Positions 47,026 to 62,531 are shown, counted from the stretch's first letter. The stretch is DNA of 64,000 nucleotides from Paragyromitra xinjiangensis (GCA_038503065.1 JBCAMK010000016.1:1054001-1118000); one strand, 5' to 3'. Notes: generated by a model from the letters alone, not told the origin. Translations and numbers: made by a program.

Positions 47026-47340
47026 CTAAGCACACGCCTTCACCGAGCACCCAGGGCACTCGACGATCTCACTCCTCTTCTCGAAACCATAGGGATACCG
47101 ACAACCCTCAGCATCTTCCTCACCAACCACGCGTGTGCTACTATCACTAATGACAATCTCAACCTGTACTGGAAGCTCGCTACCGTCTGGGGCCGGGTGA
47201 TGAAGGATTACTGGAGGACCGTAGGTTACACCGCTACCAGGTTTCCCGTTCGGCCCGTTATTGCAGGGCTTGCAGGGGGTAGCTATGACGGCTGACGCGA
47301 GGAAGAGGACGCTGAGGATGACGGGGATTTTGGAGAACAT
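47026..47340 (-). CDS. Small secreted cysteine-containing protein
   Basis: An intronless 104-residue protein I do not recognise. The N-terminus is a clear secretory signal: Lys at position 4, hydrophobic core VILSVLFLASAV, and likely cleavage after residue 20 (AVIA|TPC). The mature part of about 84 residues has six cysteines: a CKPC pair at the start, one in EGCRYPY, and three in VECPGCSVKAC at the end. A Lys-Arg pair before the last cysteine group (FEKRSEI) could be a Kex2 site. Size, secretion and even cysteine number fit a small secreted protein of the effector or cell-surface kind, but no family is known to me. A TATATATA element lies about 45 bp upstream of the start. Confidence 0.75.
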   Translation of the reverse strand: MFSKIPVILSVLFLASAVIATPCKPCNNGPNGKPGSGVTYGPPVILHHPAPDGSELPVQVEIVISDSSTRVVGEEDAEGCRYPYGFEKRSEIVECPGCSVKACA

Positions 47341-47350
47341 GGTTGTTGTT

Positions 47351-47375
47351 GGGGTTTTGGGGGGTGGGGGGTGGG
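47351..47375 (+). other. G-quadruplex-prone tract between TATA box and start codon
   Basis: G runs of 4, 6, 6 and 3 on the plus strand with loops of 4, 1 and 1 T. It is the template strand for the secreted-protein gene; the coding strand is C-rich. Confidence 0.5.
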
Positions 47376-47381
47376 TGGAGG

Positions 47382-47392
47382 AGTATATATAG
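47382..47392 (-). promoter_or_regulatory. TATA box of the secreted-protein gene
   Basis: TATATATA-type element on the minus strand, about 40-50 bp before the ATG, implying a very short leader made largely of C runs. Confidence 0.6.
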
Positions 47393-49436
47393 AATCTGGG
47401 TCGGGATTTGATGCCGCTGTTCCGACTGGATTCTTTAGTGTTGGGTATAGTCTTAGCTCATTGAAGCCTGATCTTATCGTGACGATTCAGAATTTGATAT
47501 GAGTAGCCGGCATCAGAGTGATACTATTTACGTTAACCCAAGTACATATTCGAGTTCATGTTTCCCGGGATATAGTGCAAAATGATCAGGTATTATAGCC
47601 CGAGTACACTTCCTATTTCCTAGGAGTAATTTACTAGTAAAATTTGCTGCTACATGTATCATACTGAATGGTAGGTGTAAGAGTAGGGATCCAACCAAAC
47701 CCAGTTTTTGTAAAACAAGAGTCCGTGGTATCAAATATTGAGAGTTATTTGGTCAATCCATAGCTTAAAACCTGCGAGGTAAATATCTACATCTTTACTA
47801 TTACATGCTATATACATGTACTCAAAGGGGGTCACGGGATGTAGAGTACTAAATCATGTCTATACATATAGTTCTTGACTTGACTCTCTACTCCATATAA
47901 TTGCCTTGTGGAATTGCCTTCGTACATGTATGTAGGACCTTCAGTGCTTAGCTGGTAATAGAAAACTGTGTCAATGATTGTGGCTGGTTAGGCCGGGTAA
48001 TAGTCAAAAAGAACTTCTCCCCGCACCAAGGTAAAGATTAAAGACCTTGGCACTGCAAAGATCCCGAATCTTGCAGCTGGACTAAACACTTCAATCGCTT
48101 ACAATTAATCCCCGATAATTCAATATCCAGTTTACGATTCTCGGGCGTACACAAAATTGCTTTTTCCCAACAGAAACACATCCCACCTCCGTTTCCAGCT
48201 TCTTGGTCAACCCAAACAGTGATACTGACAACCCAGAGTTATCGAACGTTCCACTACACACTTGGCATTCAAAAAATTACTTTTTCTCCCCCCCGATATC
48301 TCTCCTACGTTCGGATACGGAGTCTGCCGTCCGCTCGGAAAATTGTTCAGATGGTTTCACGTGGCCGAAGCAGCGCTCCGGTTGGTCAAGCGATAACGCC
48401 CGCGGCCATTACGTAGAAAAAACCCGACCTTGTATCTTCACCCACTCTCGTGAGACGAAAACTACCTTAAATCACTACTGCACAATGATGTAGTCCAACC
48501 CAAATGATTGGCCACCCTACTGCATGCGAGGTCCCAACGTCTTCCAAAATAGGGTTTCACCACTTCAGGAGTAGAGTACCTCGCGCATCTCCGCGCCTAG
48601 ATTTCAAGGCTGCACCATCGCGAAGTTTTAAATTTGAGGGATGTTAGTTTCGGCCCACGTTTTCGGACGAATAGGCTTGGGCTTTTATCCCATAGTTTAA
48701 AATCTCAGGGGTACTCTTGGGAGAGATAGCGATCGAGCGAAATCTATTCTATTATTAGCGTCGATGGATTCAATGAGGTTGCCATGCAGGTAAACAAGAA
48801 CACGTCCTGAAACAAATGATAGGAGGAGATAAGCCAATGCGCCAAAGATACGATGCATAGATAAGTATAGAAAAAAAAAACTTGAAAAGGGGCCTCGCTT
48901 GTATCATTGAATCGTGGACCTATGAATATCTAGACTAATTTTCAACTACAAGTTCGAGTGATATAATATGATCAGCCGCAAATCTTCCCTGAGAAAGCTA
49001 CTAAGAGCTAAATGACAGGTCACGTAATATATAATCCAACTGCTAAGATAAGCAAAATCTACCTCAATCGCGTTTGATCAGCGCCTGGGAATGGCTGGGG
49101 ACATGATAACCAACCATAAAGAGGTTTGATAAGGAATTCGCCAGACACCACATTTGTCACGGGAGATCGCCGGGGGTATGATGGGAGTTCATGACATGCC
49201 CCAATGTACACCCGTCATTCTTCAGCCACTTAAAGGTAATCAATATATGTCAATGTAGATCACGGTAGTTCTGTGACGAGTGACAAACCATGAGGTTCAT
49301 TCCAAGAACCAGCAGAGAAATCAATAATTAGTAAAAGAAGTCAGATCATTTCACACAGTGCACAACGCTTCTCTATACCAGCACCGCTTCGACAAGCAAC
49401 CAAACTAACCTACCTTATTAGGACGTTAGCCTGATC

Positions 49437-49448
49437 CTAGGCGCCTAG
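49437..49448. repeat. 12-bp palindrome CTAGGCGCCTAG
   Basis: A perfect palindrome followed two bases later by another CTAGG, within a stretch rich in that word. It may be part of an old repeat. Confidence 0.4.
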
Positions 49449-51815
49449 ACCTAGGCCCATACCTCACCTTACCGGGAACTTCAACGACCTCATCTAGGCC
49501 CTTACCTTCAGTTAACTAATCACCTCTAACTTAAATCCCGTGAATATCTCCAGAAAGATCAGCAAATTCTACAAGACCCACAACTGGACTCGACTCCACT
49601 GAAAATTTACTAATTAGCTCCTGTGGGGATCAGGACCATTCACGACTCCTCAGCAACACCTTCCCGTCATTGGCAGCTCACAACCCTCCCTCAGATTAGT
49701 ATTAACCCACGACAACGTTTCGGAGCCGCGGTTCGGAATTTCTGTCCCGAAACCGGAACCCCGGTGCATACAACTTTACTCGGGAACGTATTGTCATCAC
49801 TAGGACGTGCTTATACAGAAAATTCCTCTAAGGGATTATTAGAATTTAAGGCACATACAAAATAGACAGTGGAGACATAGGTGCATACATCTACAACACA
49901 AATGCCGGTATATTATACATATCCCTCGACTAGTACAGATGACACTCTGCTGCTTAAACCATTGTAATATTCTCATCTCTAGTGCATATTCAAAGATGTG
50001 TGGTTTAGCTGATGGGTCCTAGTCGCCGCTGCGTGAAGGTTTTACCTAGGCTCGTTCCCATCCCCACCTACCCTGCGCAGTGTGAGACTAGATTTTGTCT
50101 CCGGTCAACCGATAGGAAAAGTTGGTAATAAAAACCATAGGCACGAGCCCTAAGCATCGCCGCTCCGCACATACGCACCTTTGTCATTATCGGAGATTCA
50201 TTACTACATAAGAAGCTCGCTATAGGAATATTGTGAGTAAGAATAGCTACTCTATAAAAATATACATCCTCGGCCCTAAATAGATTAGTCTAGCCAGACC
50301 CACATTAACTATAAGAATACTAAACCTCAGTCCCGTAGCCTCGCAATGGAGGCTCGTTCGTTCTAAATGGGGATTTTGGTCAAGCTCTCTCATGTCTGGA
50401 ACACAACTACTGCGAATTGGGGAGGTGGGAGATATACTGTAAATACAAAGGAAAATATAATTACGCAACTCAGAACCAATGAGATACTATCCGCGCACTG
50501 AATAGGACATAGGGAAACCCAGCCTTGAAGTGGGGTTTGAAGGCCTCAAGAGAACCAAACTTTTGAAAATTAACTTTTATCTAAAGCTCAAGGGTTGAGA
50601 CATCCAATTCTCTCATCAGGGCTACCTTTCACCGAAAACCCTCCCTAGGAATATGTCTATGCTACCTGGTGCGCAATCGGCTCTGGTGAATTGAAAAGCG
50701 CGGTAGTTAGTTAGATTCTAGACTTGCAGAGACCAGTCCATAACCCATTTAATCGAATGGTCACGTGTAAGTCAGTTCAGAGACCGCCAATCCTGAGCGT
50801 GTTTTATAGTAGACTTCTTCTGTACCCCCACAGGTAATATCTTGTATACTAAACCGATAAGCCGAAAAATGTCTGCTGGTGGAATGTGTGTGGCGAGTGA
50901 CATCCTATGAATAAATCAACATCGAAGCAACGAAAAATAGTTTATTCGCGCCTAGGATAAAACTAGCTACTGTCATTCATCCTGACATCGTATAAGTTAA
51001 GCAAGGATACAACATTACATACCTAACCTTACTCGGGTATAACCACCAGGCCACTTTTTCTCCAAGATTTCGTATTTCCAACATCCTAATATAGCTAGAG
51101 ATTCCCAACGTAATTGTTTCGTTGCCAGTAAAATTACAACCCTAAGATTATTCTGGTGCCACTGCTTTAGCCAAACAGAGAATATTCCGACTTTCCGAGC
51201 TGTCGGAAACGCCACTTGGTGCGAATATCAGATGTTTCACAATCGCCACCAGGTTTACAAACCTGTTTTCCCTGGTACTGGGGTCGATAAACATCAGCAT
51301 AGCTAAGCTTGGGGGCAAATGTTTCATTGTTTGTCACCATCTAGGCAAAAACGTTTCTAGGTGTGTAGATCTCCCGGTCAATGCTCGGACCACCACCGGT
51401 ATGGCCATCAAGACGATCAAATACCTACTCTTCGAGAATCACGGCCAGAGGGTCAAGTTCTCGCTTCAACGGTGCATTTCTGGCCAGTAGATATGGTAGA
51501 ATCGCCTAGGATTTGACTAATTTGGGCGTAGGTTTAGCTTGATGGTAATTGCGTGCTCAGGGATCATGGGATATCAACGACAGCTCTATCTATTCGTTCA
51601 CCCACAAAAAGGATAGCCATTGATACTAGAGATACTCGCTGTCTTCGCAGGAAGTACCCCAGAAATGCATAAGTACGTGAGGTACAGCGGGTACCTTCAG
51701 CAGACGCGTATAATATAGACGCCTCGCAAGGCTATGCCTGGGAAAACCTCGGCTGCAATATAAATCGTTCAAGCTATATTGAAGGTAGAATTGCGACGTG
51801 GAGATCGATACAATA

Positions 51816-52255
51816 CTAGCTGGGGGTATCCCTAACCTGGTTCATATGGAGGACGACAGTTGGCACCGGCTGCTCCCTTCCCTTCCGCGATGCCAGCCAG
51901 GACCACGTAGGTGCTCTAGTCCAATCCCCAATTCCCGATGGCTCTTCCCTAACACTATTGCCACGAATTAAACTGCCCACGATCACCGGTGGTGGGACAT
52001 CGTCATTTAAAACCCTAGCCAACACCATGACTTCGCATGCCTATCTGGGGTGTGATATATTGACATAGTAATCGAAAGACGCTAGATTGATCGACAGGGT
52101 TTTCGGAAAAGGCGTAAAAACACGTGAGACAGAGGGATTTCTGGGCCCCAACGCTAAAAGACGTGATACTGGTCCTCGGGTGTATATCATTAAACGTAGT
52201 AGCCTACTGGTAGGCAGGTTTACGTAGTGTTGGAAGGTATCCACTTCTCAGATCA
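51816..52255 (-). pseudogene. Possible relic of a HET-domain (heterokaryon incompatibility) gene
   Basis: On the minus strand, frame 52028-51816 contains GDWTRAPTWSWLASRKG. The RAPTWSW(A/L)S word is a common landmark shortly after the HET domain in fungal HET proteins. The frame directly upstream (52244-52041) is open but offset and ends in a stop. No HET core motif is recognisable further upstream. I read it as the decayed C-terminal part of a HET-like gene; one short motif is the only evidence. Confidence 0.35.
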
Positions 52256-54303
52256 TGGGCTCCGATCTCTGGGGAAATTATGTTCTGGTGGAAGTAAGTC
52301 TGACCTATGAGGAGCGGAAAGGCTTACTTGTCTACACAACATACATACATATTGAAATGCATCTTCTTCGATACCAATCGACAATTATCACTGGTATAGC
52401 ATCTCTTTGGCCAATTGATCAACCACCGTCGGGAACTGAGAATACCGATAATTCGGGATACGATAGCTAGCAGGCCATAGGCCACAGACCCATAAAGCTC
52501 GGAATCGCCGAACACACGCGTTGAAAGAGGGTCTAGGCTGCACAGTTTCTTAGCAAATAGCTTAAACTAACCGATCCAGCTCGGGGTTTCCCTAACTACC
52601 GGTAGCTGCCGCCCAGTTTCTCTCTCTCCTACCCCGGTAGATGGATGGCTGTCCCGGCTGTTCACGAAACAATCCTAGACCGGATGGGAAAGCCCCGACT
52701 CTGGAAAGAGCCGATCTGCCTTTTCCAGAAGAGAAAGTGGCTTCTGGAACAAAACACATGTCTGGGAACGTGCGAGGGGTCAATTGATATGGGTGATAAC
52801 AACCCGCCCGCCTGGTCCCATGCACCTGGTCTCATTTTTTTCCCTCTTTTCTTTTCTTTTCTTTTTCACCGCTGGAGTTTCCCCACCGACATCTATCCGC
52901 GGTTCCTTGGGCTCCACCCTCTCGGTTATATATTAAATGTACCCTAGAAGCACATAAGCGCTAGCGGGCTTGAAGTCGGCAGAGAGAGAGAAGATGATGG
53001 CCACCGCCACGGCTTCGGTCAAAGGTGATGTGTCTGCGGTAGGGAAGCTGGGCCTAGAAAAACCGAACTTCAGGCTGGGGGCTGGGGGCTGGGTCTCATT
53101 ACTGTGCCAGACATCCGCTTACGGATACCAGACGGAGCTATCCGATTAAATCTCTCAGCGTGTTTGACGATACGCAACAGAAGTGAATGATGTAGAAAAA
53201 GAAGCAAGTGGACTTGGGCTGTACGTAAAATTTGATGGGTATGCAGAAGGGAAATGAGAGGACTTCTGGGGACTGTTTCCGGCCCCCACATACCATACCG
53301 AAACATTGGGTTAAGAGCTAAGCTTCTCAATGCACGCGGGTCCTGACCACTCCAATGAATTGCTTAACGATTGTAATTCGGTTTTTAGAAAGCTAAACAA
53401 GAGAAGAGAAGTAAAAAATGTTCAAAAGAAGAAAAAAGTAAAAACCAAGTGGGAAGAAATCATTTCAAATAAGAGTGCCAAGAACTGTGACCAGTATTGC
53501 AGTTACAGGCAGAAGTAAAATGAAATACAAGTAAATAAAAGCGAAAGAATAATAAACCAAACTAAAGAAACGCGTGTTCAACACGTCTTGAGGAAAGAAA
53601 AATATACCAACCCCAGCATCCATCTCATGCACCCATAAATAAAGTCACAAACAAGAAACGAGAGAAAGCTATCAAAAATACAAACATGAAGCTCAAATGC
53701 CACCCAATAAAAAAACAAATCAGTTAACCCCATGAGACCAAAACACAAATAACCAAACCAAACCAAACCCACACAATCGCCAAACCATCCTCCAAGAGAC
53801 TTTGCAGTGTGTACCCTAAAATTCGATAACGGAGGCCCCGTTCGTCGTCTTACTGAATCCATCCCTTGATTGACTAGATCCATGATATCCCAAAACCCCC
53901 CACCCCCAAACCCCCTCCTGTATTCCCCGGCTCCGAATCGAATGTAGTAGGATGCCCTCCCAGATTATTAAGACAAGTATGCTGTTAAAATGATTTTTTT
54001 TCGTGTCTCCTCGTGTCGTGCCGTCCAACGTCGTGAGGTTCTTTTGCATCGGAGGTACCACACCTCTTGCACTTCAGAATCGAAAATAGGAAACAAAAAA
54101 CACAAACGCAACCCCAAATATAAGCGCCTCATTAAGATCTTTTGTGCCCACAGCCCCCACCGCAAAAAACCCCCTAGCTTCTAGAATCCCAAACCAAGAA
54201 AGATAAAAAACGAGGGAAAACAAATTTCAAGGAAAACAAAAAGCAAAAGCAACAGCGCCAAACTCTTTTTTTGATAATGCCACACCAAGCTTCGTCGTAC
54301 ACA

Positions 54304-56051
<1,748 letters not shown>

Positions 56052-59000
56052 TGTAGTAATTGTGATATTAATTGGTATCGTGCGGAACTATGCGATTAAG
56101 TACTGACTACTACGAACTGTCGCTAAACTAATGCGTACGGGCTCGTAAAATTGTATATGGTTCTTGAATGTGACAAGATATTATTCCTCAGGACCGATAA
56201 AGAGTGTGATGTAGTGAATGTGTGTGGGTTGATTCCAAAGGATGGTGATTTTCGTGATGGTCGAGCTGAAGCTGCAAAGCGACAAAAAAATTATAAAGAA
56301 TTAAAGGTGCCCGTGTATGTATATGTTATGGTTGTGTGTAATGAAAGAATTCAAGAAACTGAAGAGTTCCAGTGGGTGTATATAATGGATATATTCGGGG
56401 TATGCCTTTACTTTCGTGTCGACTAGTGCTAGGGCTTGGAGAGAAGATGTCGAAGACCAGAAGAAAATCAAACAAACTCAAATGAAGGGAATGGGAAAAA
56501 CCGCAGCGCACACACAGTACGAAAAGAGGATCCAAAGGAAAGAAAAGAGGGTGGAGATAGGGAAGGATGGTGAACAAAAAACCACGAAGATGAGCGGGAC
56601 AGTGGGGGAAGAAGAAGAAAATGAAGAAGGGCAGGTCGCTGGCCGCAGCTGGCTGCTTAGTTGGGGAAGTGAGCAGCAATTGGATGCCCGGAAAAAGCAA
56701 AGAAATGGCAAAAACGATATGCCAATGAATTAATTGCAGATAATGGAGGGTGGGCAGCATGGGTCGACATGGCGATGTGGTTAGATGGTTAGGAGATTGT
56801 GAACCGAACGATCCACACCAGAAACTCGCTCGCACCCCTCCCAACTTCACACAACCAGGGCTTAGAACAGAATAGCCACCCTGCACGTGCTTGGATCGTC
56901 CGTATTCAGCCAATTATCGCTCTACAAGGTGGTCGGAAGGGAACATGGCCCACGCTCTGCATGGTGGAATTGGACAAAAACTGATTTATTTCCTGCACTC
57001 GACGAAAGTGGTATCTACGAGAACGGTTGGGAGCCCAATAAAGCAACAGAGGTAGATGGGTGAGAGTCGTCCTGATCTCGCTGTGTTGACTTCTGCTAAC
57101 GACAACCCATACAGCATGCATACAACCTGGTGGAGAGACATCATCCACCCAATATCACACACGCTATTTTCTCTGCCACCGCCTCAGCAACGAAGTGCCC
57201 TCTCGCCGCTGAGCACAGGCGTAACCTGGAGATGCTATCCCCACGATCCACCAATCCAGTTTGATGTACGGCTTCCGCCGTAGTCATTGTCGTAAAAGGT
57301 CGAACATGGATGGTTAGCCCAATCCTATAGCGATAAGTAGCGATATGCTGATACCATCGCTATGGCCCCATCAGCTAACCGGCCAGATCTCTAACCCGTA
57401 ATCAACTAATTTTCACCCCAAACCCTTCAGGCGGCGGCGACCCTTCTCTAGAGCATCTCCGCCCCCTCGCTGCCATATGCCGGACCTCTTCGGCCACTAT
57501 GGCTAGAGATATTGAGATGGGCACGGCTATGCGCCACTGCCCCCCAGTACTCAACGCTACTCAACGCTGCCCAGCCAAGCTCAAACCCCAAAAACAGCTT
57601 TTGAGCCCACCTCAGTAATAAACGTCATTTCGTCATCAATTCAATTATTTGACTTCGCCACCCTGATGAATTTGGCACTTTGCCTCTGGTGGTGCGGTTT
57701 GCCGCTCATGCATTGCAGCAGTTGGTGTTGCATTGCGCAACAGAAAGACCAAAACAGCTGAACAAGACAACACCAGAAGAGGTCATAGGGAAGGAAAACC
57801 TCAAAAGTTCCCTCCGTTGATCGTTCACACACCCACCCGCACTGATCCAAAAAAAGGCATTCGCTCACAGCAAAAAAGCAAAAACGGCACTGAGCACCAA
57901 ACGGGCAGGGGGACCAAGAAAGAGCTGAACAGGGACATTCCCTGTCGATCTCGTCGCAGCCGTGTCTTGACTGGGACACCAACCGCGAGCTCCGTGGGGT
58001 CATCTTTGCCCCATGCACGAGACTGCACATGTGTGGATGGGTCTTATTACAGCATGGTGTGGGGATGCTGCAGGGTTCTATATCGAACAAATTGTCTATT
58101 TACCAATTGCCGGTCCGCTCGGCGAAATGTGATGCAGCCAAACGGTCAGGGCGCTAAGACATCCCACTTGCGCAGGAACAGGAAATGTCTAGCTTTTATC
58201 AGGTATAGGCGAGAATTTCCACACCTCCCCCCTGGCCGTTCTTCTCGCACGCGACGAAATTTTCCTTTTACCCCAGAAGCAGATAAACGATTAGACCCAG
58301 ATATCATCGATAGCGTTCCTGGGGCCGTTCTCCAGCTCATCCAGAGACTAAGGTACGGCCGGTCTTGGAGCCGGGCCTATCGAATGGTATCATGGTCCCG
58401 CAATCTGGCCTCTTCGCTTCTATCAAGCCTCGCATCATCAACGTCAGTGAATGCTAGACTGTTACATAAAACCATCGGTTGTGCATTCGGAATTTTTTAT
58501 GACCCGTAAGAAACGTGAACTGTAAGAACGAGAGAAAGCAAAACTACATGTATACAACATCATTTGCGCATGCCTTCAGCGAGTCTGACAACAAGAAATT
58601 CGTTTCTTACGAGTCACGACCGAACGGAAAATAACGAAGTGGAGGGAATTTTGGAAATATCATCATCCCAAAATAGAAACCCGCAGCATATCGCTGCGAT
58701 GCAGTGCGCCCGCAATTTACCAGAAAACAAGATCAACCACCCAAACGAACCAACTGACGGGCTCCACACACCCAACCAAGAAACCAAACCGGCGTTCCTG
58801 ACGATCTCTTTCCGTAAGCTGCCTGCAGCCCCAAAATTCATTTTCAAGACCACGGAAAGAGGATTCGGTGTCTCTGCCGTTGATCCCATGCGATCCCGAA
58901 TGCTCAAGTCGCGGGTGAGAAACAAGATGTCTCCGTTCTCTTTTGCCTTACAGTAAGCAGGGATTGGAATTAAGAAGGGAAGTGTACCGAACTCAACAGA

Positions 59001-62000
59001 AAAGAAGAGTGAGAAAATTAGATCCCGGAAACAATCATGGCCAGTGCTGTGGGTGTTGCAGCTATTCTCATTTTACCGGCCATCATCACCACCAGCTATT
59101 AACTTTGTGATAGCCTTATCACAAACACGCAACGCTGTTGCATTTCTGACAGAAAGCAAGATGCAATCGTATAAACGAAGAGATGGGATGTGACACACGA
59201 GAAATAGAAGATGCAGGTAACCAACTATAACATCAGATTAGTATGCCTACGATATCCGGGCGCTTGCGACGGAGTACGTCGAAGACCAGTCGGTGAAGAA
59301 AGAGACTGGTCACCAAAAAGCGAACCTTTGGAGACACAGGAGCAGAGAGCTCCGGTTGGTTTGTGATAGCGTCGTGCTCTTCAGGTGTCATTAAACTCTT
59401 CCACGCCTTCCAGCCACAGAGAACTTTTTGTTTGTACCCAACTTTATCTGGGCTATTTTGAGTCTGTTGGACCAGAGTGTTGGAATTTTCTTTTTTTTCT
59501 TCTTCTTTCTTTTCTTTTCCCAGTAAACGGCGATGCAGCCTAGGCGAGGAAGGGTATTCTGGTAAGGCCAATGATACCTTCCCTGATCAATGTCGAATAA
59601 TCGAATGAGCATCTGATACCCGCCGGTGGATGGTCGAGATCTGGTAAGAGGCGATAGGCAAGTAGATACGGCGCGTAGACATTCATTGGCATCGTTGCCT
59701 AAGGCGGGCGGCAAAGTAGATCTCGTGAATAATACATAATTCATCCGTGTCGTCATCTCGTCTCCGAAGGTTCACTCCATCCCGATCATGCCTCCGCCGA
59801 GGGGGGTCCTGCCTGTTTCTCCGCGCACTCCGCGCGGTCAGCGGCAGTCAGTCAGCGGCATTGATGATCACAGAGGGTACATATTATTTTTTTGTTTTAG
59901 AATTTCTTTATTCGTTGTTTATTTCTACGGTGGTTTCCTTATCTATCTAGCCCGAGAGATGAAACGGCAGAGGGCGTTTGTTCTACCGTGATGTTCGAGT
60001 TAGGGAGAACAATTAGAAACACCGCGCGTGCCTCTCGTTCCTGCAGTGAGGCTCATGACATAGACGACGACCTGAAAGACGGGAACCCGCCGACGAGCGG
60101 GACAAGAGAGGAAAAAAGGTCAAGCGTGAACCGCCGTTTCCGATCCACGGGACAGGAACAAAAGCCAACGGGGCTGTTTTGCGTCAGGTGACAAATAGCC
60201 TCCGTCTAGGGTCTGACGGGCGGTCCCGTATATCCTGCCAAGCGTTCTGCTCTCTACCCCAAGCCCTAATAGCAGTCCTGAGCGAAAAATTTCGCCGCCT
60301 CGCCTCAGACAAAAGGCAACGTCGCTCCCGAACCCTCTCTTTTCTTCTTCGTGCGGCGATTCGCCTTACCCGTGTTGCCCGTCCGCTTTTTTATCAGTGG
60401 TGCTAGAGTTACGACTCCGACGAGCGTCCGGCGAATCACAGAGAAATTTAAATTGCAGATGAAGCCTTCCTCCGACCTTTCCTACGGTTCATAGCTCCTC
60501 TTTGCTGAGAAGTGACGGTTGGGAAGTGGTGAGGAGATTCGTACATTTCGACTCCCCAAATAAGCTCTATATTTAGAAAATGAAAAAAATGGAATTGAAA
60601 CTCAAAGAATCTATAATTTAAAATGAATTTATTCTATTCTCTATCCGTTCCAGCGGAATGCTTTGATACCGTTGTTATTTAAGCTTCTGGCTTTTTTTTT
60701 CTTTTCTTTTTCTTTTTCGTTTTCTTCGTTCGGGAACGTGTCAAAGTCTACCGGCCATCTATCTCGGACGTTGGGGGTACACTGCATCGGGAGGTCGAAA
60801 TTGTCTTCTTCAATCAGTAAACTGCCTTTCCAAGATCAATTTACATATATCAATGGATTCCGGCATCTCATAGTCCATGCCTTCAATTGCCTTCGGGAAA
60901 AATACAGATCGACGCCGCGATTCACTTAATTAGCGTGTGTGTGCCTGCTACTTTATGATGGACAGAAATGATGACACTCTAGAAGCAGGGTTCGATATTC
61001 CATCATCTCACCAGATCTTTCCTCTAACTCTGAAACACCCTCAAACACTTCATATCAGCCTGTGGAGGGGGGGCCAATGCCGACGGACGGAAGAAACCAC
61101 ACATAAAACCGCCAACCCACCTTTTATCTCTCCATCTGCCAGGTCCAGCACCTGCATGATGTGTGCGAACTGTTGCTTTCTACGTCCGTCCGTCCCACTC
61201 CAGGGCTGGCGTGGGTGATACAGCAACAACAACGTTAACCCATTCCAACGATACCCATCTCGTCTCCACATCCCATCCCACGAGGATGCACGCCCCCGCA
61301 CACCAGACCTGCGGTTGCACTCTCTTATTTCTCTTCCTCTTCTCTCGCCTTCACCCGGTAAGTGAATTCTCCGTCTTCTGGCAGGTCCCAAACAAAGCAA
61401 ATAAGGTAGGGAAGAGGCAAAGAGAAGGGAAAAACGAGTCTAGCTTCAAACTCAACTCCCATCCTCGATGGGTTGCAGAATTAAACTGCCAGAGAACATC
61501 TTCTGTTGTGTGATGACCTATCATAAACAGCACCAAGAGTATTATAGCCTTTTCTTTATGTTAGAGCAGTATCCCCCATCCCATCCCATACCTACTTCTC
61601 TACAAACTGCCCTGGTCCCTGGAAACTAGGGAAAAAAAAACTTTCAAGGTTTCGAGATGCGTCTCGTTTCCTCCCCCACCTTTCGAGTTGTCCCTTCCCT
61701 TCGGAGATCGGCTGTCAACCCATCTCGTCTGATACGTCTCGACCTTTCCGATGGAACACGAGGCCCAGATGTTAGCAACAGGATAGCTGTCCGGTCTGTG
61801 CTTTGCATGTTTTTTTCAACGACAGCGAATCCAACTTGCCAGCCCCCCATGACCGGAGAATATTTCCAGTTTCTGATCACACACGAGTGCCAAATGGTGT
61901 TTTTTTTCCTCCTGCCTTTCCTCCCACGGTTACATCTCTATGAAGCACTTCGGCTACTAGTGTATGTATGGGTGTATCGGTATCTCACATCACCAACTCG

Positions 62001-62531
62001 GATATCTTCAACGGGAGGCAAGTACAACTGTCACTCGCTACTAGACCATCTCTACCCTAGTCCCGTGAGATAGGCACACCACCGACAGATGGTGGTTTCA
62101 GTCGTGAGCGAGATCTGTATGAGGTAAGTTATAACCGGGCAGCTAGTAAATATAACCGTAGTCGAGGTAAGTGGAGGATAACCTTGTTTCGGCAAGAATA
62201 CTCGCTGGCCTGTGCTCTAAGCAATTTAGTGTTTTGGAGGTTATATGTAACGGTCAAAGTGAAAGTAAAAAGCGACACAAATTGGTATCCCATATCTAGT
62301 GATATTCATTATGCTCTTGGCAGTGATTCTATGAAGGAAAAATGCCTCAAAGAAGAAGAAAGCAAAGCCAGCGAACGAACACGTTTTTCTCAACCTGGCA
62401 ATATTCCACCAACACCCCCAAACTCCTCATCATTTTCACATGATTTTTTTTTGAGGTAGTCAAAAAACTGCATGACGTCGTAAATCATCTAAGCAACAAA
62501 CAACGGGATATCTATCTCCCAACTGATTTTT
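56052..62531. other. 6.5-kb region without a convincing gene
   Basis: Upstream of the msn2/seb1 homologue and downstream of txl1. Two long chance-like frames exist (57733-58509 plus strand, 56913-56326 minus strand) but have no start context or family similarity. Pyrimidine tracts lie at about 60690-60730 and 59490-59520. It probably carries the long promoter of the regulator. Confidence 0.5.

Larger units (their letters stand above)
47341..54303. other. 7-kb region with no intact gene
   Basis: Between the secreted-protein gene and the msn2/seb1 homologue. Most frames are short and stop-rich. A possible HET-type relic lies at about 51816-52255. CTAGG-rich sequence with a 12-bp palindrome is at 49437-49448. 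A TTTTC-type tract is at about 52839-52867, and GGCTGGG triplets lie near 53073. The last 700 bp is A-rich and probably includes the 3' end of the downstream gene. Confidence 0.5.

Noticed and set aside
35755..47340. A functional gene cluster in the dense core.
   Set aside because: The products (splicing helicase, mitoribosomal protein, ArfGAP, U2 snRNP protein, retropepsin-like, secreted protein) share no pathway and face different directions.
56775..56850. A-box-like TGGTTAGATGGTTAGGA.
   Set aside because: No matching B box downstream, so not a tRNA gene.
56326..56913. A 195-codon minus-strand frame just upstream of the msn2/seb1 homologue.
   Set aside because: It is translation of pyrimidine-rich DNA (runs of Phe, Ser, Pro, Leu), with no family match; more likely promoter or leader sequence.
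57733..58509. A 258-codon plus-strand frame upstream of the msn2/seb1 homologue.
   Set aside because: It opens with TTG rather than ATG, has a long overlapping antisense frame, is Arg/Ser-rich without conserved motifs, and has no splice or promoter support. Probably chance in GC-balanced DNA.
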